Assembly: GCA_947034895.1 (NCBI GenBank)
Contig: OX344765.1
Coordinates: forward strand, 50,101,001-50,165,000
DNA: 64,000 nucleotides
Reading direction: 5' to 3'
Source: Rhytidiadelphus loreus
Lineage: Eukaryota > Streptophyta > Bryopsida > Hypnales > Hylocomiaceae
Shown: positions 1 through 10,967 of the stretch, piece by piece
How the letters are laid out: each line of letters begins with the position of its first letter
How positions within the stretch are numbered: position 1 is the stretch's first letter
The notes under the pieces: model-generated
Databases searched by the model: none
Seen by the model: only the letters and a program-made list of their open reading frames with translations
What the model was told of the DNA's origin: nothing
Translations under genes and position numbers: made by a program

Positions 1-815
1 GAGCTAATGCAAAACCTAGGATTTGTTTGTCTTGTTGAATTTGTAAACAAAATGGAGGAAGTAACATATGATTAAAGGGAATTAGAAACAATAAGGGAGA
101 GGTCCCAAAAAAAACACCATCTCGTGAATCATGCCCAAATAAATCTAATTACACCTCCCCACTATTAGAATGTACATAAAACTTTCATTTGGAACTTCTT
201 GCCAAAGGAGTGTTGGAGAACTAATGCAAAACCTAGGATTTGTTTGTCTTGTTGAATTTGTAAACAAAATGGAGGAAGTAACATATGATTAAAGGGAATT
301 AGAAACAATAAGGGAGAGGTCCAAAAAAAAACACCATCTCGTGAATCATGCCCAAATAAATCTAATTACACCTCCCCACTATTAGAATGTACATAAAACT
401 TTCATTTGGAACTTCTTGCCAAAGGAGTGTTGGAGAGCTAATGCAAAACCTAGGATTTGTTTGTCTTGTTGAATTTGTAAACAAAATGGAGGAAGTAACA
501 TATGATTAAAGGGAATTAGAAACAATAAGGGAGAGGTCCAAAAAAAAAAAACCATCTCGTGAAACATGCCCAAATAAATCTAATCATGCCCAAATAAATC
601 TAATTACACCTCCCCACTATTAGAATGTACATAAAACTTTCATTTGGAACTTCTTGCCAAAGGAGTGTTGGAGAGCTAATGCAAAACCTAGGATTTGTTT
701 GTCTTGTTGAATTTGTAAACAAAATGGAGGAAGTAACATATGATTAAAGGGAATTAGAAACAATAAGGGAGAGGGGTCCCAAAAAAAAAATTAATCTTGT
801 GAAACATGCCCATAC
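1..815. repeat. 217-bp tandem satellite, about 3.7 copies
   Basis: Nearly identical units are seen in direct orientation. The landmark CTAATGCAAAACC occurs at 4, 221, 438 and 676, giving periods of 217, 217 and 238 bp. The longer third unit carries an extra ~21-bp internal duplication of a CATGCCCAAATAAATC phrase near 565-600. Units are almost free of substitutions, so the array is young or recently homogenised. The array begins before the window. The fourth unit switches abruptly into the GC-rich repeat near 810. No coding potential is seen; short frames repeat with the unit. Confidence 0.95.
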
Positions 816-1800
816 CCGCAGTTGCCCAAAGCGCAGTCGCCCTAGAACCCCAGGTCTGATTTTGGAAGTGATCTGGGGACCCGCAGTCGCCCCCTACGCG
901 CAGTCGCCCTGATGGAAGGGGGGAGATTGCATTTTCGAAATTTTTGGTGTCTCCCACCTTGACCCGCAGTCGCCCCCTACGCGCAGTCGCCCTGACGGAA
1001 GGGGGGAGATTGCATTTTCAAAATTTTTGGTGTCTTCCACCTTGACCCGCAGTCGCCCCCTACGCGCAGTCGCCCTGATGGAAGGGGGGAGATTGCATTT
1101 TGAAATAGTTAGGTTGCTCCCACCTTGACCCGCAGTCGCCCCCTACGCGCAGTCGCCCTGATGGAAGGGGGGAGATTGCATTTTCGAAATTTTTGGTGTC
1201 TCCCACCTTGACCCGCAGTCGCCCCCTACGCGCAGTCGCCCTGATGGAAGGGGGGAGATTGCATTTTGAAATAGTTAGGTTGCTCCCACCTTAACCCGCA
1301 GTCGCCCCCTACGCGCAGTCGCCCTGATGGAAGGGGGGAGATTGCATTTTGAAATAGTTAGGTTGCTCCCACCTTGACCCGCAATCGCCCCCTACGCGCA
1401 GTCGCCCTGATGGAAGGGGGGAGATTGCATTTTGAAATAGTTAGGTTGCTCCCACCTTGACCCGCAGTCGCCCCCTACGCGCAGTCGCCCTGATAGAGGG
1501 CGGAAAAGTATTTGGTGTCTCCCTCCCCTTCCATATGGGCGACTGCGCGTAGGGGGCGACTGCGAGTCAAGGAGTTTGCATTTTCTCCTTGACCTGCAGT
1601 CGCCCCCTATGCGCAGTCGCCCTGATGGAGGGGGGATTTTGAAATGTGTTTCCCCCTCGAGGACCCGAGGTCGCCCTGACCCGCGGTCGCCCTTGAAAGA
1701 CGTGAGGGATCCTTGGACCGGACCCGCGGTCGCCCCACGCGCAGTCGCCCTAGTATCCGTGTTAGGGTTAGCGCATGCGCCCCTGGCGACCGCGGGTATT
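815..1800. repeat. 83-bp GC-rich tandem array (CCCGCAGTCGCCC motif)
   Basis: CCCGCAGTCGCC recurs at 880, 963, 1046, 1129, 1212, 1295, 1378 and 1461, an exact 83-bp period. Each unit carries the motif twice, followed by GATGGAAGGGGGGAGATTGC and an AT-rich tail of two versions (TCGAAATTTTTGG or TGAAATAGTTAGG). Around 1536-1575 one unit is inverted (GCGACTGCGCGTAGGGGGCG). Degenerate direct copies follow to about 1800. GC content is far above the surroundings. Open frames here are by-products of the repeat. Confidence 0.93.
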
Positions 1801-1989
1801 TCATGGGCTGTTCTAGCCTGTGGTCCATAATTTTCATAACTGCGCCTTGTAGTTCACCTACCTTGTAGTGGCTGAATGTGGGCCCAATGTTGTGGAGGTC
1901 TCGTGGTTTTTTTGGTTTCCCACAAACAGCCAACAATACAACAGACACTTCTTGTATACTTCAATGAACCCAAAATCTTTTCCATTAGT

Positions 1990-3312
1990 TTAGGATAGTG
2001 AGAATATCAAAGCCATTTGATGTAGAGGGCCTTGAAACGGCAATTGCATTCATTGTGGCAAAGTTGTTGAATAATAAGGATGCACACACAAATGGGTGTG
2101 AAGTCACCGAAAAAGGGTACACTAAATTCACATTTAAAACAATTAGCAATTCAAATGAAAATGATTCATTTGGTTCTTCATTGATTCTCTTTCATTTTTG
2201 GGTGTTATAGTAACGTAGGGGGCCTCAATTGTTATGTAGCCTATTCAAATTTAATCTTCTTGCATTGCTAATGATTAGTTATTTGGCTCCTTACAGGCTT
2301 AATGGCAGGTGTTCAATTTAGCAAGTGCTCAGAGGAAGTCATAATTATTCTCGACCATGAATATTTCCGGTAAAAATTTGTTTAGTTTGCCTTTGACTTC
2401 CTTATTGTCATCCACTTGTATTGTAGACAATGTCTTTTTAATAGGTGGGAGAATCACCATGACAATGACTATTCTATTGGAATTGATTTGTGATCTTTGA
2501 AATAGGATTAAGGACTTTTGGAAAGGCTACAAATTGTATTGCTTTGCTCATTATGGCCAATGCAATGAGTCCAAAGGCCATTTCCAAGCCAGCAAAATGG
2601 GTGAGTAAAATATTGCCCTTCATTTTGTATAGGTGATTTGAATCCTTGAATAATGAAATGAACATGTATTAATGAACATTTCTAGTTGGATAGTTAGTGG
2701 TGGACATTTCATCTCACTATTAGTGCTTATTTGCTGCAAGACGAGTGATGTGTTTGATACAAAACACACGCGATATTGTTTGGGGAGCCAAATTTGATGA
2801 GGCCATTAGGGAGGGGTGGGCCATGATGGAAGAATATGTGTGGGTTCGGCAAGGAAAAAATTGCACAAACCTCAGGTTCGGTTGTTCTAGTATAGAACTT
2901 GTATTATAAGATTATATGCTAAAAATACCCATATGTAGTTGTTATGTTTTAATATTCATTGATATGGGGGGCCGGGAGATGCAGGGCTTTATTAGAAGAA
3001 TTTGAGGATGTCGAGAAACTTTCCGAGTCTGAGAATGGATGCTTGTTGTTACAACTCACTAAGGTTAGTGCAATACCACAACACGAGTTAATATACTTGC
3101 TAGGTTAGTATTGTTTGTACCCTATTCTGTGAATATCATATGTACTAATGACAATTCCACCTTAGGATGATGAGCACGGGACGGAACGCGCATTTACACA
3201 ATCTCTGAGCGTTCAAATCAACACCACGGATATCTTTGAGCAGACCAATAATAGGTTAAACCAAGCTCGTGCAAACTTGGACAACCTTGTGCCACGGGCA
3301 AATCGTTCGTGA
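1990..3312 (+). CDS. Unidentified multi-exon gene, 3' exons
   Basis: I do not recognise the product. Three exons join with intact splice sites and matching phases: 2741-2874 (after GCAAG; donor CAG/GTTCGG; reads VMCLIQNTRDIVWGAKFDEA), 2979-3063 (after GGGAG; donor AAG/GTTAGT; reads CRALLEEFEDVEKLSESENG) and 3166-3312 (after CCTTAG; ends LDNLVPRANRS and TGA). They give about 121 residues, acidic and helical, with no motif I can name. Probable upstream exons lie at 1993-2105 (PFDVEGLETAIAFIVAKLL) and 2298-2372 (GVQFSKCSEEVIIILDHEYF, donor GTAAAA). Between 2445 and 2600 coding-like text (FAHYGQCNESKGHFQASKM) needs a frame change, so the gene may be damaged or my exon limits wrong. It is flanked on both sides by the same GC-rich motif clusters, so it could be transposon cargo. 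Confidence 0.45.
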
Positions 3313-4425
3313 CTAGAGACATTGTTGTGGTGCATCAAACGGCAGCCTTGTACCATGGTATAAGACCCTATTTTGATTTTTGAGTTGGGATCATAAAAAG
3401 AAATAAGTTATTTATGAAGATAATAGTACTAAAGTCATGCTAGACATGTGAAATAGCAATGTGCTTGACAAAGAACTTCATTTTACATTTCTATACTATG
3501 ATTTTGCTAAACAATGCATGGATTGTTTATCTCAGATGGATGATCATATTTTGCTAAACAGTCCATGGTATATGAATGTTTAATTGATTAGTGCCCAATA
3601 CTTTAATGGTTTACATATGTGACCCCTCCCAAAAAATATATACCCATAAATGTGACCCCCCCAATAAAATATATACCCATAAATGTTGTGGCTTGTTATT
3701 CTTGGTTCACAAGTTTGAAATCCTCAAATATTGAAAATGTACAAATGTATGCCCTTGATTTAATCCCTTTGTTTGTAAATATGATGGCTACACTTTTAAT
3801 TAATATGAAACAAGTTTTATTGTTTGGATACCTATGAATGTACAGATAAATAAAATTTGAACAAAACCATGAAATCAGCTGGGAAATAGCTATGACAATT
3901 AATTGTGACAATTAGTTCCCAACTACACCTTCACGGTGCTTGATGAAGCACATGATGAAAGTTATATGGGAGCTCATGCTGTCACACCCAATCCTTATAA
4001 GATATTTGAACAACCATCTTACTACACCTATCCTATGCATTGTATAATTGATTATATTGAGTTTTGTTCTCTCACGCAATTTATAATGTGTCAATCACAC
4101 TTAGGTATTAGTTCTAATTGGTAGGCAGTTAGGTGATGACTGCAACGAGGTTATAAAAGTGCAATGCAAGTATGGCTACATTTGAAGTCCGCCTCAAAGC
4201 AATATCGATGACTAATTAATATAATCGTTGTTGACATTATTATTGTGGCCTTATACTGGGTGAATTTTTGGGATTAGAGAAGTTTGTCCAATTTACATTT
4301 CATGGGCTCTATTATTTGCACTTGTAAATTGTAAACCCCAATATAACGTAGCACCTAATTCTGCGCTTATAAAACACCTATGTGACGTGTTACTTCAAAG
4401 ACTGAATATGCCAAACTCAAATCCT
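3313..4425. other. Non-coding AT-rich stretch
   Basis: No convincing gene. A 32-bp direct duplication (GACCCC...ATATATACCCATAAATGT) lies at about 3621-3684. Short frames between 3619 and 4124 on both strands have no recognisable features. Confidence 0.5.
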
Positions 4426-4429
4426 AAAC

Positions 4430-4805
4430 TGAACCTGCGGTCGCCCTGGAACACGCGGTCGCTGTCTGCTGCTTCGACCCGCAGTCGCCCTGTAACCCGC
4501 AGTCGCCCCTACCTGTCAGACCCGCGGTCGCCCTCAGTACCCGAAGCCGCGGTCGCCCCTTCACCCGAAGTCGCCCTAAAGCCCCTGACCCGTAGTCGCC
4601 CACTCACCCGCAGTCGCCTTCAAGCCTAAACCCGTAGTCGCCTCTATTTTTTCCACCCGCGGTCGCCCCTTCACCCGAAGTCGCCCTAGCGCCCCAGACC
4701 CGCAGTCGCCCCTTCACCCGTAGTCGCCTCAATTTTTCCACCTGAGGTCGCCCAAGGCAGACTTGCACGCGCCCACACCCGCAGTCGCCCACGCTGGCTG
4801 TCCAC
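4430..4805. repeat. Second cluster of the GC-rich CCGCAGTCGCCC motif
   Basis: About 18 degenerate copies of ACCCGCAGTCGCCC / ACCCGCGGTCGCCC are packed in direct orientation with irregular spacing of roughly 15-30 bp. There is no 83-bp higher-order unit. The core is the same as in the array at 815-1800, about 2.6 kb away on the other side of the unidentified gene. GC-rich sequence with CGACGCGA/CACGCGAC repeats continues to about 4950. Confidence 0.85.
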
Positions 4806-4984
4806 GTCAATTCTGAAGCCTTGCCACGTAGGCAAAATCTATTTACCATGGGGTAAAATTTTTTACCCCTCCGCGACGCGATGTCAAGTAAACTCGACAC
4901 TTCGTGACACGCGACACGCGACGTCAGACGTCATACACGACGCCTAAACCCAAAAATATGTCAGACAAGACAACCCTGCGTGCA

Positions 4985-6290
4985 ATCAGTGGTCAAATTG
5001 AATGACATTGTACGTGAAATTAAAAAAATGGGAGCAACAACCGTAACCTGTACTTTAATGTCCAAAACATATGAAGTCATGAAATTCACATAAAACAAAA
5101 TGGAAAACACGTGGTGCAAGTTGCAATTAGTCCTAAACTCGCAAATCCAAAAAAATATGCTATTGGTGGTCACTTTGAATGACCTTGTACGTGAAATCAA
5201 ATATGCGAGCAAGGACCGTGCCCTGTACTTTAATGTCCAAAAACATATGAAGTCATGAAATTCACGTAAAAAAAATGTGAAAACATGTGGTGCAAGTTGC
5301 AATTATTCCTAAACTCACAAATCCCAAAAATATGCTATTGGTGGTCACTTTGAATGACCTTGTACGTGAAATCAAATATTCGGGCAAGGACCGTGCCTTG
5401 TACTTTAATGTCCAAAAAAATATAAACTCATAAAATTCATGTTAAAAAAAAATAGAAAACACGTGGTGCAAGTTGCAATTATTCCTAAACTCACGAATTC
5501 CAAAAAATATGCTATTGGTAGTCACTTTGAATGACCTTGTACATGAAATCAAATATTCGGGCAAGGATTGAGCCCTGTACTTTAATGTTCAAAAAAATAT
5601 AAAGTCATAAAATTCACATAAAATAAAATGAAAAACATGTGGTGCAAGTTGCAATTATATGGTCAATTTCGTTAAAATGGCAGTATTCCGCATGCCATTT
5701 TAATGGAATATCTTCTACAAAAGAGAATAAGTGTGCCGCAATATGGTCATACATGTGCCAATTTTATGCCTAGCACATTCAAATCACTCCTAGTTCACGC
5801 ATTTCCACTCCCCTCAGACAATCTTTTCATTGTTTTCATTCTTTCAAAGGTTTCATTTTTTGCCATTTTAACGGAATACCGCCATTTTAACAAAATTGAC
5901 CATTTATTCTTTAACTAAAAAAAATGCAATTGGTGGTCACATTGAATGACCTTGTACATGAAATTTAAAAAATGGAGGCAAGGACCGTGCCTTGTACTTT
6001 AATGCCCCCAAAAATATAAAGTCATGAAATTCACGTAAATAAAATGGTGAACTTGTTGTGCAAGTTGCAATTATTCATAGACTGAAGAATTCAAAAAAAT
6101 ATGCAATTGGTGGTCACATTGAATGACTTTGTAGGTGAAATTAAAAAAATGGGGGCAAGAACCTTGTCTTGTACTTTAATTTTTTTTTAAATGTAATCTC
6201 ATGAAATGCACATAAAAAAAAATCAAAAAGTTAGAGTGTAAGTTGTAATTATTCATAAACTCAAAAAAATATGCAATGAAAATGCTCCAC
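4985..6290. repeat. ~176-bp satellite array, about 7 units
   Basis: The landmark GGTGGTCACTTTGAATGACC and its variants start near 4989, 5165, 5340, 5517, 5932 and 6109, giving periods of 175-177 bp once the transposon at 5659-5903 is removed. Each unit also holds GCAAGGACCGTGCC, TGTACTTTAATGTCC, and GTGGTGCAAGTTGCAATTAT. Divergence rises towards the right end, where the array decays after 6200. The length matches a nucleosomal repeat. Confidence 0.92.
5659..5903. mobile_element. 245-bp MITE inside the satellite, 4-bp TTAT duplication
   Basis: Terminal inverted repeats of 32 bp match at 30 positions, starting ATGGTCAATTT(C/T)GTTAAAA. The element is bracketed by TTAT at 5655-5658 and 5904-5907. 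Deleting it and one TTAT restores the neighbouring satellite text (GCAATTATTC), so the insertion boundaries are demonstrated by an internal empty site. It has no coding capacity. A diverged relic of the same end lies at about 30022-30060 (AGTCAATTTTGTTAAATTGA). Confidence 0.88.
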
Positions 6291-6368
6291 TCTTTCAAAA
6301 TAATTAGTCACCATAAATAGTCATTCACTCTCATAATTGTCATTCATGATTGTACTAGTAGGTATTGA

Positions 6369-6420
6369 AAGTATGCCAATCATGCGGTACAATGATTTGT
6401 GACTTATGATTGGCATACTT
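6369..6420. repeat. Perfect 15-bp inverted repeat
   Basis: AAGTATGCCAATCAT at 6369-6383 is perfectly inverted at 6406-6420, with a 22-nt loop. It could be a MITE remnant or a small hairpin. Nothing around it indicates a gene. Confidence 0.6.
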
Positions 6421-7057
6421 GAGAGTGTTGTACTCATTTCTTTCAAAGTTGCCTTCAAATTTTCAAAACTTTTATATTTTTTAAAATTTCGACACTCTTT
6501 TAATCTTTCTTCATGACATTTGACATTTCATGCATTTAAAATACAATGGAGTGTATCGAATTTGGAGTATATAATGTATAAAAATAACTAGCTTCAATTG
6601 AATCGAATGTAACTATTCATGATTATTTTCTAAATGAATTTACAACTTCAAGATTTACAATCCTAAACCTTAAAATAAATGAGTTTTAATAGTTTGAAGA
6701 ATTATATGTACATAAAGAATTATTTTGAAAAAAAAATTCATACTACTTCTAGGGATTCATGTACACCAAGCAACTCTTTTTTAGTGAGTCATGTGCTGTA
6801 CTTAATAAATATGAAGCCCAAAAGCCATGGGATAAATTCCAAAAATGGAATCAAAAAAGTATGTACAAGTTCAAAATTAGTTCAACATTTAGAATTCAAG
6901 AAAATAATAAATTTATGGTACTTTTATGCATTTTCATACGCAAATTAACTTTTTTTTAAATGGACCATATACTGTAGTTAATAAATTATACTAAAGCCCA
7001 AAAGTCATGGGATAAATTCCAAAAATGGAATCAAAAAAATATGTACAAGTTCAAAAT

Positions 7058-7586
7058 ATGCTACATTTAACTACTTCTGAACTTTTGAAAGTCTAGAATT
7101 AACATCAAGAGATAATCAACATGAGATAATCATCTGGAGATCTCCAGATGCATCAAGAAAATGCCATATTTAACTACTTTTGGACTTTTGAAAGTCCAGA
7201 ATTAATAATGGTCATCGGGAGATCCCACAATGGTCATCCTCAGATTTTTCAATCATTGGGAGATCCCACGATGGTCATCGGGAGATCTCACAATCATTGG
7301 GAGATCTCACGATGGTCATTGGGAGATCTATACAAACATTGGGAGGTCTCACAATGTTATTACCCCATGATCTTCAAATGTTTAGTCCAAAATTCATCGA
7401 ATAGTCCAGAAGTAGTTAAATGTGGCATGAGATCTATACAAAACATCTGAAGATCCATACAAAACATTTGAAGATCTATACAAACATCAAGAGATATATA
7501 CAAACATTGAGAGATAATCATCAGGAGACCTAGGAGTGCATTGTCTAGAATTCACTTGAAAGTCCAGAAGTAGTTAAATGTGGCAT
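7058..7586. mobile_element. 529-bp inverted-repeat element, outer member of a nested pair
   Basis: The ends read ATG(C)(T/C)ACATTTAACTACTT and continue as imperfect inverted repeats for about 40 bp. Flanking AAAT at 7054-7057 and 7587-7590 looks like the target duplication. Removing the element and one AAAT rebuilds GTTCAAAATTAGTTC exactly as in the adjacent satellite unit at about 6870. A perfect 20-bp palindrome lies at 7131-7150. The middle is occupied by a second element with the same ends (7161-7428). Confidence 0.85.
7161..7428. mobile_element. Inner 268-bp copy with a GGGAGATC minisatellite
   Basis: The element starts ATGCCATATTTAACTACTTT and ends with the inverse ...AAGTAGTTAAATGTGGCAT, the same termini as the outer element. 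Its core (about 7205-7355) is a degenerate minisatellite built on CATCGGGAGATCCCACAATG. No clear target duplication is visible (GAAA versus GAGA), so it may come from internal rearrangement of the outer element and not from a second insertion. Confidence 0.7.
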
Positions 7587-7879
7587 AAATTAGTTCAACA
7601 TTTAGAATTCATGAAAATAATAAATTTATGGTACTTTTATGCATTTTCGTACACAAATGAACTTTTCTTTAATGGGCCATGTGCTATAATTAACAAATAC
7701 TAAAGCCCAAAAGCCATGGGATATATTCTAAAAATGGAATCTCAAAATATGTACAAGTTCAAAATTAGTTGAACATTCAAAATTCAATCATGAGAAAACA
7801 GAATTCACACTACTTTTATGCATTTTCGTACGCAAAGCAACTTTAATTTAAATGAGCCATGTTGTAGTTTAGAAGCCCT

Positions 7880-8641
7880 AAAGCCATGGGCTAAAACCAA
7901 AATTACCAATTTCAAATTTTTTTGTTTGTTTTAAGATTTGATAGTTGTACTTTGTAGTATCTTTTTTAGTAATTGGAATTCATTAGTTGATAATCCTTTA
8001 TGATTTTTCTAGTATGGCTTTAATGAATTATAGGCTTGACTTGAATAGTACCTATATGATCAATTAAGATGTGGAAATTATTAGTACGGTTGTTTTCTCT
8101 GTGGAAAGATTGTTGATCTAGAGATTTTAAATTATATCTTATCAACAATATTTTAGATAACTAATTTAAGAGCCGTGATTTGATACAATTTTGTTTGAAA
8201 GCACCTATCTTGTAGAATTTTAGAAATCAGCACAGTAGTTTTACAAGTTTATGATGTGGAAGTTTGTAGGAGAAGCCCTCTATAAGGATGTGCCTCTCAC
8301 CTACTTTAGTTTCCTAAAACTATAGACAATGATTAAAGAATGAAAATTTCTGGTTACAATTTTAGAGCCTATTAGTACAGTAGAAGAAGAAGAATCTCTC
8401 AAGTCCATCTTCTAATTTACAAAAATACTGAACTTTGACGAATCACAGAATTTGCTCCAAAAACAACTTTTACGTTCCCTCAAACCACGGGTCTAAAAGT
8501 GACACACCACTTTTTCAACAAAAGCCCGACTCCTTGCCTTGAGTAGAGACACCAATACAAAAGTACTAATAAACTAGTGCTACTTGAAACAACATCAAAG
8601 TGATACCAAACTAGTATTACTAGTTCTACTAAAAATATGAT
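7880..8641. other. Intergenic / 3' flank of the JmjC gene
   Basis: AT-rich, with no supported gene. The part nearest 8642 should include the 3' untranslated region of the minus-strand gene. Confidence 0.4.
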
Positions 8642-10967
8642 TCACATAATTCCAAAACCTTTACAAACTTCAAAATATTGATTTGCTGCTGTGGATGATC
8701 TATGGGGCATTGAATTGCCTATGCCATCTTCAACATAGTTTTGCCACATTCTTTTTAGTTGATCCAAATCATCCGTCCCATTGAATTTGAAATAGAAATT
8801 CACACTGTCCGCCAAACTGAAACCACATGATATAGTCCAATGATACAACATTCTTGGAACCATCATCACAGTCATTCCTGGGTACTGAACCAGCCGATGA
8901 ATCTCATACTTCTCCATATCTTCGAAAGATAAAGCCTTGGTACCATTTGAGAAGCAATCAATATGACATTGCTTGCGATAAACATGTTGAAGCCATTTCC
9001 GCTTCTTCAAAACCCTAGTAAACTCCTTAGACTTGTGCTTTGGTACAATGTACCAAATCTCTGGAGCACCGAGCACCAATAGATTAAAGGTGCCCAAAAG
9101 AGCATCTTCTACATGAATTGAAGTCCGGGTTTCAAAAGATGATGCAATAATAGCACCTCGGGTAACACCAGGAATGATACGCAACAAGCCTTTACTCTCT
9201 AGCTCTCTAGTGCACCACAATTTAGCACACTTCCCAAAAGCATCGTCCACAAGTGGAATTGAATGAGCAATACTCGAATTCCCTTTTTCAATAAAATCCA
9301 AATCATGTGGAGCAAAATCATAAATGTCAATGCGCTCCTTGTTATCAATTTCCACTGTCCGTGGAGTTAAGTGCAATGTTGGACCATCGATAAGTGATGC
9401 ACCCCTCTCAAAACCAAGAGGAAGGGTCCTCCAATGTTTGCTCAGGTCAAGATTCTCTTCATAAAGAATATCATACGTGTTTGGAACATGATAAAACAAT
9501 GCTTCACAAAAAATAGATGAGTTGGACCCAGGTGCTAGAAACTGCATCCGTAAATCTTCAATAGCTTTTTCCACCATAAAAGAATAAACGATGAAATCAT
9601 GTAAATTGGTATTATAATCCACTTTTTGGCTTGGCATGAACGAAGCTCCAAAGGGTTGAACATTAAACTTCATGTAGCACTTTGAACTCTTCGATAATAA
9701 ATGTTTTAAGTTGGTGTTGCTGCGGTTCTTGATGTTCCTAGCAAAACTCTTGTCTTGAACAACCCAAAATCCCTCGTGCATCAACATACTTTTATGAGCA
9801 TAGCGAAGTGTCTCAAATAAATCACGAGCACAAGGTTGTTTGTGCTTAACCACCCAAACCTCAGACAATTTGGGATCACTCGTACCTTCCATGATAGCTT
9901 TGTATGATTCGCAAATACTCATCCCAAGCCCACTATTACAACCATCTTCTCTAAGCTCATCTATCCAATGCATGAGCTTGATCAATGCCAAACAACCTTC
10001 ATTCTCCGTGCCATACTCTCCAGTCATAATTAATTTTCTAGCCTCAACAAAAAAAGGTTCAAAAATTTCTCTTCCATGATCATCCAATGCAACATTCTCT
10101 AAGGCAAAAGCATCCTCCTACACCACCAAACAAAAAAAAAAACATGTTATTGTATAAAAATATCGCTTAAAAAAAATCAATAGTTAGATGAGTATGATAT
10201 TTTATCTAAGATATAAATATACTTTTAAAAAAAACGTAAATTATACAAACATGAATCAAGAAAGTAAAAAAAATTCACCTTTTCCCAAGATACTCTTGTA
10301 TTCAATTTTTTGCTAGTAGAAGCAACCAAATAATTGGAATAGCGATGTACAATTATATAAAATGCATACAATATAAAATATAAGAAGTTGTCCAAATAAA
10401 GAAACATAAGATCATGCTCAAATATTACTTTCAAAAATCCAACTTCTAATATACAAAATCAACATTTGGCTTTTTCATAAGCAATCTAATCTCAAACATA
10501 ATACTTATTAAAAAATATTTTAAAACAAAACTAAAAACTAGAAATAATAACCACCTGTTGCAAATCCAAGCACTTGAGATGTTTTGGATTCTTTTCATGG
10601 AATCCTTGCTTTCCCAAAGTTTGGCATATGGAACACCACTTCAAGTCACGTTTTTTATTGTAAAGCGCTTCACCATTGTCATTTGCTCTTTCATGCTTTG
10701 TCATTGAAGCATGACTCTCTCTCTGATGAGAAGGAAACTCAGACACACACAATGGACAATATAAATGTCCAACTTTCAAGCCAGGCAAAGATACATAACC
10801 ATCCTGCCATATTGAAAACGTTGTAAATCATATATCACTAGAATAAATCATTAACTAGAAATAAATGATAAAAATCCAAAACACATTATGATTTCCTAAA
10901 CCATCAAATAATGTGCATAAGTTAATGATAACAAGCAACAACTTACCTCTAGTGTCATCGAATCCAT
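8642..10967 (-). CDS. Zinc-finger/JmjC-domain 2-oxoglutarate dioxygenase
   Basis: Three exons give an intact 581-residue protein: 10947-10967 (MDSMTLE, donor GTAAGT), 10555-10803 and 8642-10117, all phase 0 (acceptors GGCAG and TGTAG). Exon 2 encodes two Cys/His clusters: CPLC followed by several His (SHQRESH, SMTKH) and CSIC with downstream FHEKNPKH, both plausible zinc binders. The C-terminal third is a JmjC fold: IPGVTRG, then SIHVED supplying the HxE iron ligands (about H425, E427), LGAPEIWYIVP, and RMLYHWTISCGF with the distal His (about H516). JmjC enzymes use Fe(II), O2 and 2-oxoglutarate, typically to demethylate histone lysines in the nucleus. All three metal ligands are present, so activity is plausible. 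Substrate is unknown, and I cannot assign it to a named plant JMJ class; the middle region (residues about 100-390) is unfamiliar. One or more short extra exons between 10120 and 10550 cannot be excluded. Confidence 0.8.

Larger units (their letters stand above)
6750..7880. repeat. ~170-177-bp satellite units interrupted by a MITE
   Basis: The phrase AAAGCCATGGGATAAATTCC followed by AAAAATGGAATC and ATGTACAAGTTCAAAATTAG recurs near 6823, 7000, 7710 and, degraded, 7866. Adjacent units are about 177 bp apart. The unit differs in sequence from the array at 4985-6290 but has almost the same length. The third unit is split by the transposon at 7058-7586. Confidence 0.8.

Noticed and set aside
815..1500. 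CRISPR-like regular repeats
   Set aside because: The 83-bp units are contiguous tandem copies with no variable spacers, in a eukaryotic context.
1576..1948. Open frames of 84-113 codons on both strands in the GC-rich array
   Set aside because: They are produced by the repeated CGCAGTCGCC motif; the same pattern occurs at 4387-4900. No domain, start or splice support.
10225..10434. Extra exon of the JmjC gene between zinc-finger and JmjC exons
   Set aside because: A direct junction of 10555 to 10117 keeps phase 0. A 34-nt candidate exon here would shift the frame.
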